Both the position numbers and the translations under genes were made by a program. From Suillus spraguei (taxonomy: Eukaryota; Basidiomycota; Agaricomycetes; Boletales; Suillaceae), in assembly GCA_016800925.1 (NCBI GenBank), contig JABCPU010000969.1, forward strand, positions 1 to 19,881: a DNA stretch of 19,881 bases. Reading direction: 5' to 3'. Positions within the stretch are counted from its first letter, which is position 1, and every line of letters begins with the position of its first letter. Below, piece by piece: positions 1-8,793 of this stretch. The notes below the pieces were generated by a model, which saw only the letters and a list, made by a program, of their open reading frames with translations, was not told the origin of the DNA and ran no database searches.

Positions 1-210
1 GGATAGCGCGGAATGCGCCGGAACTATTTCCGGAAGGTAGGGAGTAATGGTAACACTACTGGAACAAGCTCCAAGTAGAACCAATGAAGGATGGACCGCT
101 GGACAAAGTCCAGGGCAGGATAGGAGCAGAGCTCCGGAGGGAAAGATGATCCATAGATGTCAGAGGATAGGATAGGATGGATCCGAAGGACTAGGGGTCC
201 GAAGGTCCGG

Positions 211-724
211 AGCTCGGAGGAGCGGAGGAGCGGAGAGCGAGGAGCGGAGGAGCGGAGGAGCGGAGGAGCGGAGGAGCGGAGGAGCGGAGGAGCGGAGGAG
301 CGGAGGAGCAGGAGGAGCGGAGGAGCGGAGGAGCGGAGGAGCGGAGGAGGAGCGGAGGAGCGGAGGGAGCGGAGGAGCGGAGGAGCGGAGGAGCGGAGGA
401 GCGGAGGAGCGGAGGAGCGGAGGAGCGGAGGAGCGGAGGAGCGGAGGAGCGGAGGAGCGGAGGAGCGGAGGAGCGGAGGAGCGGAGGAGCGGGACGAGGA
501 GCGGAGGAGCGGAGGAGCGGAGGAGCGGAGGAGCGGAGGAGCGGAGGAGCGGAGGAGCGGAGGAGCGGAGGAGCGGAGGAGGAAGCGGAGGAGCGGAGGA
601 GCGGAGGAGCGAGGAGCAGAGGAAGAGCGGAGGAGCGGAGGAGCGGAGGAGCGGAGGAGCGGAGGAGCGGAGGAGCGGAGGAGCGGAGGAGCGGAGGAGC
701 GGATGATCGGATGATCGGAGGAGC
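211..724. repeat. 8-bp minisatellite (GGAGGAGC)n inside LTR-A copy 1
   Basis: About 60 tandem units of GGAGGAGC run almost without interruption, with a few 1-4 bp slips (for example near 345, 365, 490, 580 and 610). One strand is almost pure purine. The right edge keeps two GGATGATC variants, which resemble the alternating GGACGAGC/GGACAATC units at the matching place in LTR-A copy 2 (about 9380-9440). The unit contains no T on this strand and no A on the other, so all frames on both strands are open and the roughly 185-residue Arg/Glu/Ser/Gly and Pro/Leu/Ser ORFs are almost certainly not genes. Confidence 0.97.
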
Positions 725-1354
725 ATAGCTCTGCGGATCTTAGAGGGAGTGTTGGCTACTAGAGAGGAGTAGGTCCGGATATGGTGTAGAGATAGTATAG
801 ACTACTCCGGACAAGGTCCGGAATAGAAACAGACAGTATAAGACTACCAATGGTAGAGTCGGAGGTGAAACAGATGATAGATGGAGATGGATGAAGTCCG
901 AAAAGATTTATATGACATAGGATCAAAGCTCCGGCCTAGGGAGTGATCCCATAGGTTTGAGTCGGAAGCTTACAAGGGCCGGAGCCCAAGTGCAAGAACG
1001 GAGATGGAGTTATATAGACATGATAACAGGATACAGAGTAATTAAAGGAATATACAGAAGTAGGAACAATGAATCAGACTAAGGTCTGCAGGAGTTGTAC
1101 TACAAGTTTATATACTGTAGGAGCATGCCAGAGGGTAAGTACGGATAGTCCGAGGCTATGTCTGAAGCATATGGAAACACATTAGTAAGTACAGCGGGAC
1201 ATAAGGCTATGAACTCGGAGATGAAGCTCGTACGAAATACTTATCAAGATGGAGGCAGAGATCACCAAGAACCGGAAGCACAGAGATACCCAGAAGCCGG
1301 AGACACAGGTATATTCTAAAAGGGGTAATGCGCAGGTGCGCGGGAATAGTTCGG

Positions 1355-1456
1355 ATATGAACTCGGATCGGATATGGACACGGATCGGATATGGACACGG
1401 ATCGGATATGGACATGGATCGGATATGGACACAGATCGGATATGGACACAGATGGA
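1355..1456. repeat. 17-bp minisatellite (GGATATGGACACGGATC)n in LTR-A copy 1
   Basis: About five direct units of 17 bp with a few substitutions, followed by looser GGATATGG/GGATGGGTGGATC repeats up to about 1525. Copy 3 (16793-16855) has about three units, and copy 2 (10870-10960) has only degenerate remnants. Short overlapping ORFs on both strands rich in Ser-Ile-Ser-Asp-Pro or Gly-Tyr-Gly-His arise only from this array. Confidence 0.9.
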
Positions 1457-1587
1457 TATGGATTGGAGTGGATGGGTGGATCGGATATGTGAACTGGATT
1501 GGATGGGTGGATCAGATATGTGTAGGTTGGGTGTCTGGATGTCCATGGATTGGATTTGATCTAGACCTGAATGTACGGTATATGACA

Positions 1588-1903
1588 GTATCTGCGATTC
1601 TTCCGGTTCGAAAGCTCCCAGTAGTTGTTTGCCTTTCAGCGTTTCGCCTTGCTCACTAGACGATTCGTCAGCGATAAGTTCTCGGAGGATGGTGGCTTCG
1701 TCTGCGCTAGATCGGTGGCTAGACGCTAAGATTTCCATGTTGTTGTTAATCTTTGGCACAAAAAAATCTTCTTCAGCTAGGCGAATAGACCTGAGACTGC
1801 AAGTCTCGTTGTCTTGAAGTGTGCGGGTAGTGCATTCCAGATTTAGTGCTTCTATGGTCCCCTCGCAGTGGGATCCAATTGAAACAAAGAAACTAGCACT
1901 GGC
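1588..1903 (-). pseudogene. Minus-strand exon-like coding fragment, unassigned
   Basis: Read on the minus strand, an open frame of about 105 codons runs from an apparent 3' splice site (ttatacttag then GCC at 1903) down to the junction with LTR-A copy 1 at 1587/1588. It includes SSADEATILRELIADESSSE, an acidic, Ser/Glu-rich, probably helical stretch with ordinary amino-acid composition, unlike the repeat-derived ORFs next to it. The frame continues a short way into the LTR, where it becomes repeat translation, so the LTR probably truncates it. I do not recognise the family. One possibility is the gag-like start of an LTR retrotransposon whose own LTR is the candidate LTR-C at 2289-3243 on the same strand. 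No zinc knuckle, protease or reverse-transcriptase motif is present. Confidence 0.4.
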
Positions 1904-2288
1904 CTAAGTATAAGCGCAGCGATAATCCTACTGAAGGTGCGAGTGAGATGTTCGACCCAAGAGGACTGCAAATAGAAGCAATTCCTTCTAAGTTAGTGCG
2001 AAGGAAACAACAAAGTACTAATAAGGCAATGGGAATTCCGACTTCCGAGGTTAGCGGCGGTACTAGCGCAATGCCAACGGTACATGTGTGGTAAGGATAG
2101 CTGCAACGGTTAGCTAGCGAGGGCAAGAACAAAGTTACTTGAGCGAGACAAATATGATATTACTACTGGTGGTGCGGTAGCGGTAGTGGCAACTCCGTAT
2201 GAGCGGGGACGTTGGCGAGAGAGGTGGCAACCCAGCGAGATCACTGGCCACGGTCCGGTTACGAGTAGCGAAGTTGAAAGTCATGCGG
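1904..2288. other. Spacer without recognisable gene
   Basis: GC-moderate sequence between the minus-strand fragment and candidate LTR-C. Short ORFs on both strands show no family resemblance. If LTR-C and the fragment belong to one element, this would be its leader plus an intron; no primer-binding site starting with TGG was found directly after the LTR end. Confidence 0.4.
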
Positions 2289-3243
2289 TGTAACGAACAT
2301 ATTGGCGCTGGGCTTAAAACCCCATATTTTGACACTCGTCTCACGTCTACAGGAGTTACCACTAGTCCATGGCCTTCTTACCCCTTTAGCAGTAACCGGC
2401 GGCATCCCACACTTACTGCACACCGTACCAACTGCCGCACCACATTCCACGAACTGATGTCCTTCCATGTCCTTGCTGCGTCCGCATAGCTCCATTTGGT
2501 GCGTGGTTTGTTTCCTGTTCGTTATCACTGATTCCACGGCAAGCGTTATTACATGTTGCCTCGCGCTATGTTTACTTACGGCGGTTACTACACTCCAGCG
2601 CTACTGATCTCACCTAGAGTATTCCGAGTACATATGAATTAGGATATAAGCACCACGTACCCCACACAATAGAGCACCTGATTTTACACCATCACACGTA
2701 CTATAGGTCAGGATTATTGTCTAGCTCTGGATCAACCCAGTAGTGGACATAGTCTTTAAAGTTCCCTTATTGCTCATTAATACATCATGCTCGTTCTCCG
2801 TTACCGCCAGCATACCGCTGGACTTTTGATTGTTACTTTTGACTGAACTTCTCACGCTCCACTACTTTACCGCTGAAAGTACCACGGACTTCTTTACTGT
2901 TTCTTTGCACCGCTCGCAACCTTACCGCTACCGCTGAGACCACCGCTCGACATCGCTCGCTAGACGCAACTGTTACTGACCTTGTCTCGATGACGGTAGC
3001 ACCGCAGCGCACGACGCTAGTTCCGGCGGTATCATTGCTGACCGTGGCAACTTACCGCTGACTCAGACGCTTGTTTCGCAAATAAGTTAGACTTGAACTT
3101 GACCATACTATGTAAATAGGCATCCCCCTTTAGGGTCGAATGCTCTTGTTCTCACAAGTGAAGCAGACTAGACGGAGTGCAAGACTTACATACTAGTTTA
3201 GGCAGTGGTTTATCTACAGCCCAGGCTAGGTTGTATCGTTACA
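2289..3243 (-). mobile_element. Candidate LTR (LTR-C), minus orientation
   Basis: The segment is bounded by TGTAACGA at 2289 and TCGTTACA ending at 3243, an 8-bp perfect inverted pair with TG...CA ends. On the minus strand a TATA-like CCTATTTACATA lies about 120 bp after the putative start, similar in position and sequence to CCTATTTAAG in LTR-B. Against the call: the flanking five bases (TGCGG and ATGGA) do not match, so it is not a clean solo LTR. It could be the 5' LTR of a truncated minus-strand element continuing into 1588-1903. Inside there is a cluster of ACCGCT/AGCGGT words (about 2800-3060). ORFs in it look random. Confidence 0.4.
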
Positions 3244-3680
3244 ATGGATATATTCCAGCGTGGATCATTAGACTTAAAGATGTATCAGTGTAACAGACAA
3301 ACTCAGGCTGACCTTAAAAGAGTAGTTTTTGCATAGTGTCTATTACTTAGGCTTTCCTTACCTTAGGTCCGCATTTTGGCTGATTACATAAGAACCTTAC
3401 CTTGCACCTGTCTTTACACCACTTCACTACCTACCAGTAGCAGTCTGAGACTTACTGTTGAATGATGATTTCACTACTTCTCTGAGCTGAGCCTTGGACC
3501 AGAAACCATTGGGTTGAATAGCAGCTAGGCAGCATTCAACATATATCTGCACCCCAGCAGAGTTGTGTTACCCATATCGGACTTTTAGGACTATAAGCCA
3601 TAAGGATATATCCTTCTGCCTGTATCCCCTGTTATGCGCTATGTTATTGTACATGTGTCCCACCCTGTCAAATCAATACT
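3244..3680. other. Spacer, no gene seen
   Basis: No convincing ORF on either strand. The only structure noted is a 14-bp perfect palindrome AAGGATATATCCTT near 3602-3615. Confidence 0.5.
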
Positions 3681-3924
3681 CATAATGCATATTGGGTATA
3701 CAGTAGATTCACTCATATTGCATAATGCATAAAAAATTATAAAAAATCAGGATCCAATCTTTCGAAGATACACACAGCTATTTATCCATAGAAATGAACC
3801 TGGTCTATACATTGCTGTTAATGTATATTTTTTTGCGCCCAAGAATGATTTTCTAGTGATTTGTTTTGATTTTATTTATTTATGCATTATGAGCGAATCT
3901 ACTGTACAAACATTATGTGTTATG
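3681..3924. mobile_element. AT-rich imperfect foldback (MITE-like)
   Basis: The left arm (3681-3733) and right arm (about 3880-3924) are imperfect inverted repeats. The core of the left arm, ACAGTAGATTCACTCAT, pairs with ATGAGCGAATCTACTGT on the right, and both arms also contain ATGCATTATG-type words. About 145 bp of very AT-rich DNA separates them. The size and structure fit a small non-autonomous foldback element, but I see no target-site duplication. The 62-codon ORF at 3856-4044 overlaps the right arm and is probably spurious. Confidence 0.45.
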
Positions 3925-4144
3925 CATCCAATTACTTGGGAACAATGTTGGGATCCACAAAAGTTGATGCATTATGACCATTTCAACTGTATATTCAATC
4001 ACGTGGTACAGAAACATCAGTATACTAGTAGTAGCAAAATATGAAACAAAAAATGGCTCCCAAACTATGGCAGTACTGTAACTTGGACACAGGAATGCGA
4101 AGACTTAGTCGAGGACGATTTGTAGATGGGTGTGTTTGGTCTCC

Positions 4145-4408
4145 TCAGTGCCATTGAGTTTTAGACATGCGGCCCTGGGTGAAAATAATCAGTATCCGAA
4201 ATTTCAAAGAAAAAGGTTGTTCTTGCCATCCTGCTTCAGCCCATTCCTGAAGTTGAGCTACTAACCTGGGACTGTGATATGGATGTTGTAGAATTTGATT
4301 GATCATTCTGACCATCTGGCGGTATATTGGGCTGTATTCCTTGGCGGAGAACTTGGGATAAGATTTGCCATGACTGTTTTTGATGAGACCGTCAAGGACA
4401 CAGTTGTA
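4145..4408 (-). pseudogene. Minus-strand exon of an unassigned fungal protein
   Basis: On the minus strand an 87-codon open frame follows a good 3' splice site (gacatttttatag then TACAAC at 4408) and ends at a TGA at 4145-4147. It contains KSYPKFSAKEYSPIYRQMVR and later LVAQLQEWAEAGWQEQP. The regular hydrophobic and charged pattern, the Trp-rich end (LQEWAEAGW) and the splice acceptor argue for real coding origin. It starts without Met because it is an internal or last exon. I could not place the family with confidence; it has the flavour of the large transposon-associated proteins of Agaricomycetes. No matching upstream exon was found between 4409 and 4700. Confidence 0.5.
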
Positions 4409-4830
4409 CTATAAAAATGTCAATACATCAGTAAATCCATACATTCCTTAGCTTAGCTTTTTTGAAAAATTAGAACTTATTTACAACTTATTTGTGTTTA
4501 TTTACTTGAGTGCATTCAACGAAAAGTAGTGCGCAACAAACAAGTGTGATAATTAGTCGAAATGAAGCACACACCAAACAAGCGCAATAAGGCAGAGATA
4601 AGCCATCAAAAGGACACCTTCATCAATTCAAGCAACATAAGTGAAGTAAGTGCTACATATACTCATTGTGGCTACTGTATTAATGAGATGGCATTAAGTA
4701 CAGTCCATCATGGGAGCTTCAAACATGTTTGATTGTGGGAGAGGGAGGAAGCAGTGGCAATGGAGTGATGTCGAGATTAGGGCAGATATGGCAATCCAGG
4801 CTGAGGTAGTTGCAGAGGAGGCAGAGGCGA
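4409..4830. other. Spacer, no gene seen
   Basis: AT-rich to neutral sequence. The short plus-strand ORFs at 4710-5040 lie mostly antisense to the SNF2-like fragment or in Glu/Gly-rich low-complexity sequence and have no recognisable domain. Confidence 0.4.
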
Positions 4831-4899
4831 TCACGGAGGGGCAAGGCAGCTCATTGGGCCTTTGGAAAATGGCAAAGGGGTGGTTTGGGGACAGAGATC

Positions 4900-5532
4900 A
4901 AGATGGAACATGGCCATTTCATTGTCGATAGTATTGAGCTTGTAACATGCACAAGCATACATAACTTCTTTGACACTCTTCTCCAAGTGCACTGTGTCTG
5001 CAGTCTGCAAGTTGAGCCCCAAACCACCAGCTTGTGTTGACAGGATGGAGACCAAATTCTTCACATTAAACTGCTGTACGTGTAAAGCATGCTCTTCCGT
5101 CTTCATACCCTTCCAGCCCATCATCTTCAAGAAATCTTCCATGATGTCCATGACCTTCATCATTTGGAAGAAAATGAGGACCTGATAGACACAATGATCA
5201 GTACAACTCGGGCAATTATAGGGTGCGATGCACCCTGTGACCTGTTGTGAAGAACTTGGAAAGTATGCGTGAAACATACCCCTTCAGATCCTTCTCATTG
5301 TGTGTCTTTATCTGCCTGTACAGCTGACTCTGCAGAGCACTCATGTGGACCTTGATCACCTTCTCCACCTTATCTGGAAGTTTGCTCTCCACATCCCTCT
5401 TCAACATTCTCAACAAGAACGGCTGGAACACCTTGTGCAACCGAAGGATGACGAGCAAAGCCTCTTTGTTCAACTCGATTTTGTCCCCTGTACCCAAGTT
5501 CACGAATGATGTGTTGAACCACTGACGAAGTT
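4900..5532 (-). pseudogene. SNF2-family chromatin-remodelling ATPase fragment with internal deletions
   Basis: Minus-strand translation gives a clear piece of a SWI/SNF-type (Snf2/Sth1-like) ATPase. The N-terminal exon (5532 to 5234) has PFLLRMLKRDVESKLPDKVE, the conserved segment between the two helicase lobes. A 52-nt intron (5233-5182, GT...AG) is retained. The next exon begins VLIFFQMMKVMDIMEDFLKM and includes STQAGGLGLNLQTADTV, which is helicase motif V. Compared with the family, several blocks are missing: most of the segment between the inter-lobe region and the second exon, the LRLDG region after GWK, and the whole stretch carrying motif VI (the Arg-x-x-Gln box), so TADTV joins directly to EKSVKEVMYA. 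It cannot be an active ATPase. Introns are kept, so this is a DNA-level copy and not a processed one. Confidence 0.85.
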
Positions 5533-5590
5533 GAGGAGGGCCCAAAGTTTGGGAAGGTTGTTGTGAAGGGGGGCACTGGTGAGGATGAGG
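5533..5590. repeat. Short dispersed repeat R, copy 1
   Basis: GAGGAGGGCCCAAAGTTTGG and the following bases to about 5590 match R copies at 5600-5674 and 6581-6661. It begins exactly where recognisable SNF2 homology ends. Confidence 0.8.
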
Positions 5591-5599
5591 TGGTGGTGG

Positions 5600-5674
5600 G
5601 AATGGTAGCACTTGTTTGCGCATGAGGAGTTCCCAAAGTTTGGGAAGGTTATTCTGAAGGGGGAAACTGATGGG
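5600..5674. repeat. Short dispersed repeat R, copy 2
   Basis: Starts GAATGGTAGCACTTG and continues with TTCCCAAAGTTTGGGAAGG. It aligns over nearly its full length with copy 3 and over its second half with copy 1. Confidence 0.8.
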
Positions 5675-5766
5675 TCCATGCTACCTCCAATCAACGCTGC
5701 ACCACATGAACCAAAGACCCCACACCATCACATCCTCATTGTCGATAATCCCCTGCCTGGCGAAAC

Positions 5767-5902
5767 CTGTGAGTGTCAGATTCCTGGCAGTGCATGCCAT
5801 GATGAGATGAAGGACATTTGACAGATTGAGCAGGTGACTCACGTTCTCAAGGAAGATCTTCATAACACCACGAGTCTCTTCATAGATAAGGCCCGAGATA
5901 CG
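5767..5902 (-). pseudogene. Histone H4 gene fragment with intron
   Basis: The minus-strand frame 5902-5843 encodes RISGLIYEETRGVMKIFLEN, the highly conserved alpha-1/alpha-2 region of histone H4 (one Met where Leu is usual). A canonical intron follows (GTGAGTCACC ... CTCACAG, 5842-5767), but the sequence after its acceptor does not encode the expected H4 continuation, so the copy is cut or chimeric. Upstream on the minus strand CGAG followed by GTAAGAAG near 6000, and GGAGTGCGG near 5940, may be remnants of the preceding Arg-Gly-Gly exon, but this is weak. It is a non-functional captured fragment. Confidence 0.85.
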
Positions 5903-6580
5903 CATAGCAGACAACATGATGTAAACAGGTCATCTGCCGCACTCCTGAGATGCAGATGTGGTTAGGTCCGATAACACTAAAACAAGAATCACTTCTTACC
6001 TCGCTGAATGACAAAGAGATCAACATGTGAAGCAAAACACTGATTCCACAACCTTTTTAAGGACATCAGAGAAATTTTAGCAGTACAAGGTAAGCACTCA
6101 CCAAGAACAAATGCAACAGCATGACCTTCCAATAAGCCAAGGGCCATGATGGCATGGTGGACATGCCTGAGGAAAGATCCAGCTTTCTTGTGCTTCATGT
6201 CATGATGGTTGTGGTGGTGTGATCCAGCTTCATGGTGGTGATGGTGAGACTCAGCTTCATGATGGCGATAGAGAGGCTCCTTGACATCGCCTGAATTTTC
6301 CTTCTCAGATGAGCTGGCCTGGACGGTTGATGTAATGGGTTATGTGAACAAGGGAATAGGAAGGATATGAAGTTCTCCAGAAACAGGACTGGGGTTGCTG
6401 GCAATTTCGCCTTTGAATGTGTCATGATCAAAGGGATGATCCTGAAAATGATTGTGTAAAAGCTCAGTCCCAAATTTGGAGGCCAAAGGAGAATATTGAT
6501 GAAAAAGCAAACAGAGACATTGGCAATCCACGTCTGGAACAGTGTCAGTAATGGAGCTACCACAGAAATTTTGTCTTACA
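5903..6580 (-). other. Unassigned minus-strand sequence between H4 fragment and repeat R copy 3
   Basis: Two open minus-strand stretches (about 5989-6198 and 6345-6560) have plausible amino-acid composition, for example FGTELLHNHFQDHPFDHDTF in the second, but no family I recognise. A small imperfect repeat of CTTCATGRTGG words lies at about 6190-6270. Given its neighbours this is probably further captured or rearranged gene sequence; the identity is unknown. Confidence 0.35.
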
Positions 6581-6661
6581 GAATGGTAGTACTCATCTGC
6601 ACATGAGGAGGGCCCAAAGTTCGGGAAGGTTGTTCTGAAGGGAGGCACTGGTGAGAATGAG
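6581..6661. repeat. Short dispersed repeat R, copy 3
   Basis: GAATGGTAGTACTCATC followed by GGGCCCAAAGTTCGGGAAGG. Aligned with copy 2 it differs by scattered substitutions. It closes the right side of the gene-fragment mosaic. Confidence 0.8.
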
Positions 6662-6806
6662 GACTGCCTGGCTGCCAGCCACCCTGGCTACTGCTTAGCT
6701 GCTATCAGGTAAGCTGCTTACTAGACCACATAGTGCACTGCTAGAGATAAAAATCTGGATTCTAGCCCATCTGCGAAGCTCAAACTACTTTTACTCGTGA
6801 ACCCTC

Positions 6807-8718
6807 ATGGCCACCAAAGAGACCATAACTACCATCTCAAGCAAACGTGCTACATCAGCCCTTCAGATGGGCCCTCACAAAAAAGCATAAGCCGCCCTTA
6901 TTTGACACAGGTTTTGCAGACTCATTCTGTCGCCCAGCTCTACATCCAATCCTCTTATATCACACAGGCATCACTTCGGTTGAACAGTATTCGTGCTATG
7001 TAATTATCCTTCTCTACTCACCAATGGCATCCTCAGATTGGAGCAAATGGAAGATGCTCCTTTGGAGGACTTCCCTGCTGAGTGAAATACATCCTCTCTA
7101 TTGGCTTATTTGTTGTCTGATTATTTGGTAGAGAACGACGAGAACATTGAGTTTTCAAACAGCTTTTAGACTCTTATTCAGGCCTGCTGGAGCGACTAAA
7201 AACCAGATCTGAGGAAGAAATCATTCGTGTTGGAGAGCTGGTGCATTACTTTCTGTGTGGCTATATTTTGTGCTTACAATTAATAGATTGGTAAGGGAGC
7301 TGCAGGTGTGAGGGGAGATGATACCAAAATGCTCAAGTCGGCAGTTGTTACAATCGTACGTACCCCTATTCATTTTCTTACTTCATTTACCTTGTATATT
7401 ACGTAACAAGACTCTGACTCATATGCTCAACGCATCTGTACTATAGTTGCCTTCCTTCTTTGGATACGCACTTACATTCTCACGACTCTCTTGGTCTGTG
7501 CGCACATATTGGCCTATTTAAGCACAGTGCACTTGTAGTAGATTCTTTACTTTAATCTTACTGGGTTTTACCTGGAATCTCCTTCGCTTAGGTCTCCAAC
7601 CTAAGTCGTCCTGAATCGTCTCTAAGTCTAAGCACTCCTTAGCCTTAGTCTCTATTCTCGCAGATACCTCTTGGACTTATCCTTGAGGCCGAACCCTTGA
7701 TCGTACTCGGAACGCGTTCCTTGTACTTTCACCTCGTTCTCTTTTGAACGTTGTAAGAACTTCCCAGCAGACCGTCTGTGTCTTTTCACTGTCGCTGGTG
7801 ACGCCACCCCAGTTCGTAACAGCAGTGCTCAATTGGATTTCTTTGAAAGGGGCAGCAATTCAACCCCCCTTACACAGGAACTCAAAGATCAATCAGGGAT
7901 TCAAACATGAGCTTACCAGATCACTGCTTTGTCCTGTTGGGTTAGACTGGAATGATGCAGAGTATGTTTACTTGTTTCTAGTATTGGCAGTCCTGACAAC
8001 CTCTTTGCACTTAATTGTCAATAGAACAAGAGAAAGCCTCCAAAGTGGCAAAATTTCAGTCTGTGGAGATCAATGGCCTATCTTTCTGTATGCCCACCAT
8101 ATATTTGATGCTGAAGACCCATGGTGTGGTCTTCTCAGGAACCGCTTGTTAGTATGCATGAGTAGGCCATATTTCTACATAAATCTTCACTGATTGCTTT
8201 TACTTCAGGCCTACAAGCACATCTTTATGTCTCCAAGTTCAGTCGACAAAGAACCAAAAGCCATGTGGTCTGGAAATGCTCACCTTCATGGCATGAATTG
8301 CATCACTATCGCATCTAAAGCTTACATTGCAACTCAGGTTCGTCAATGCGCGTCTTTCTTGCTGAATAGCTCTGACATACATGCAACTGAAGGTCCGATT
8401 TGCTCTCAGTTCCTCCTCAGTGTTCACATGGACCGACACAACAATGGACTCAGAAACATTTTACCACAGCCTCCTCGACCTCTTCAAAGATTCTGATGAA
8501 TCTAAGGAGGTCAATGATCTGTTGACTTGGTGGAATCAGTATGTTTATCATTCTTCACTATATCACTGAGGTTCATGCATGACTTCATACCCAGCCAGGT
8601 GTTTCCTACTTCCTCTGCTGCCAAACAACCTATCAGCACCAATAGTGCCTTATCAAAAATTTGGCTCAAACATCTTGTGGCCAAACAAGTGACAGATTCA
8701 AACATAACATCTTCGTAG
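6807..8718 (+). pseudogene. DUF6698-like protein gene, decayed and split by a solo LTR
   Basis: Exons can be followed by conserved motifs: a start region from ATG 6807 with stops and a frame slip; HHFG-stop-TVF then SLLTNGILRLEQMEDAP to 7081; 7132-7240 (RREH-stop-VFKQLLDSYSG); 7287-7345 (KGAAGVRGDDTKMLKSAV); after the LTR, 7827-7961 (VLNWISLKG to CPVGLDWND); 8025-8151 (GDQWPIFLY to DPWCGLLRNRLL); 8209-8337 (AYKHIFMSPSSVDKEPKA); 8393-8538 (RFALSSSSVF to LLTWWN); 8595-8718, stop TAG. Introns are 46-63 nt with GT...AG: 7082-7131, 7241-7286, 7962-8024, 8152-8208, 8338-8392, 8539-8594. I recognise this as the agaricomycete family called DUF6698; its function is unknown to me. Two TGA stops (6981-6983, 7148-7150) stand where the family has Arg, consistent with CGA to TGA. 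The 3' half from 7827 is otherwise open. Confidence 0.75.
7346..7821 (+). mobile_element. LTR-B, solo LTR of 476 bp inside the DUF6698-like gene
   Basis: It starts TGTTACAATCG and ends TTCGTAACA, and is flanked by GCAGT at 7341-7345 and again at 7822-7826, a perfect 5-bp target duplication. Removing the LTR and one GCAGT restores the reading frame of the host exon (Ala-Val-Leu-Asn-Trp-Ile), which confirms the boundaries independently. A TATA-like CCTATTTAAG (7513-7522) about 170 bp in fits an LTR promoter read on the plus strand. There is no internal region or second LTR nearby, so it is a solo LTR, the usual product of LTR-LTR recombination. Confidence 0.93.
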
Positions 8719-8793
8719 TCTTTGTATAAGCATGTCTTTGTATGATAAAGTGACCGGAAGACAGACCTACAGCAGCTAAATACCCATACATCA
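8719..8793. other. Spacer between DUF6698-like gene and satellite
   Basis: Short sequence with no recognisable feature. Confidence 0.5.

Larger units (their letters stand above)
1..1587. mobile_element. LTR-A copy 1 (long terminal repeat, left end outside window)
   Basis: Long stretches match two other places here, 8965-11090 and 15775-17010. The shared right end is GTACGGTATATGACA, ending at 1587. Copies 2 and 3 start with TGTTA and end with TGACA, the TG...CA pattern of Ty3/gypsy-type LTRs, so this copy is called an LTR by homology. Base 1 aligns near base 16010 of copy 3, so roughly 235 bp of the left end lie outside the window. The five bases after the end are GTATC; the matching duplication cannot be checked. 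It is longer than copy 3 because of an 8-bp minisatellite and a longer 17-bp array. Two AT-rich spots (gttatatagac near 1011, gtttatatactg near 1107) could be promoter elements, which is inference. No coding capacity is visible; the ORFs across it follow from repeats. Confidence 0.85.

Noticed and set aside
157..726. Long ORFs on both strands (Arg/Glu/Ser/Gly-rich and Pro/Leu/Ser-rich)
   Set aside because: The 8-bp unit has no T on one strand and no A on the other, so no stop codon can form in any frame; these are repeat artefacts.
1182..1659. Overlapping ORFs on both strands across the 17-bp array
   Set aside because: They translate the minisatellite; similar spurious ORFs appear at 10721-11054 and 16750-16980 in the other LTR-A copies.
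2259..2537. Minus-strand ORF with several Cys residues resembling a zinc knuckle
   Set aside because: Cys spacing fits no CCHC or C4 motif, it overlaps the candidate LTR-C, and no flanking exons support it.
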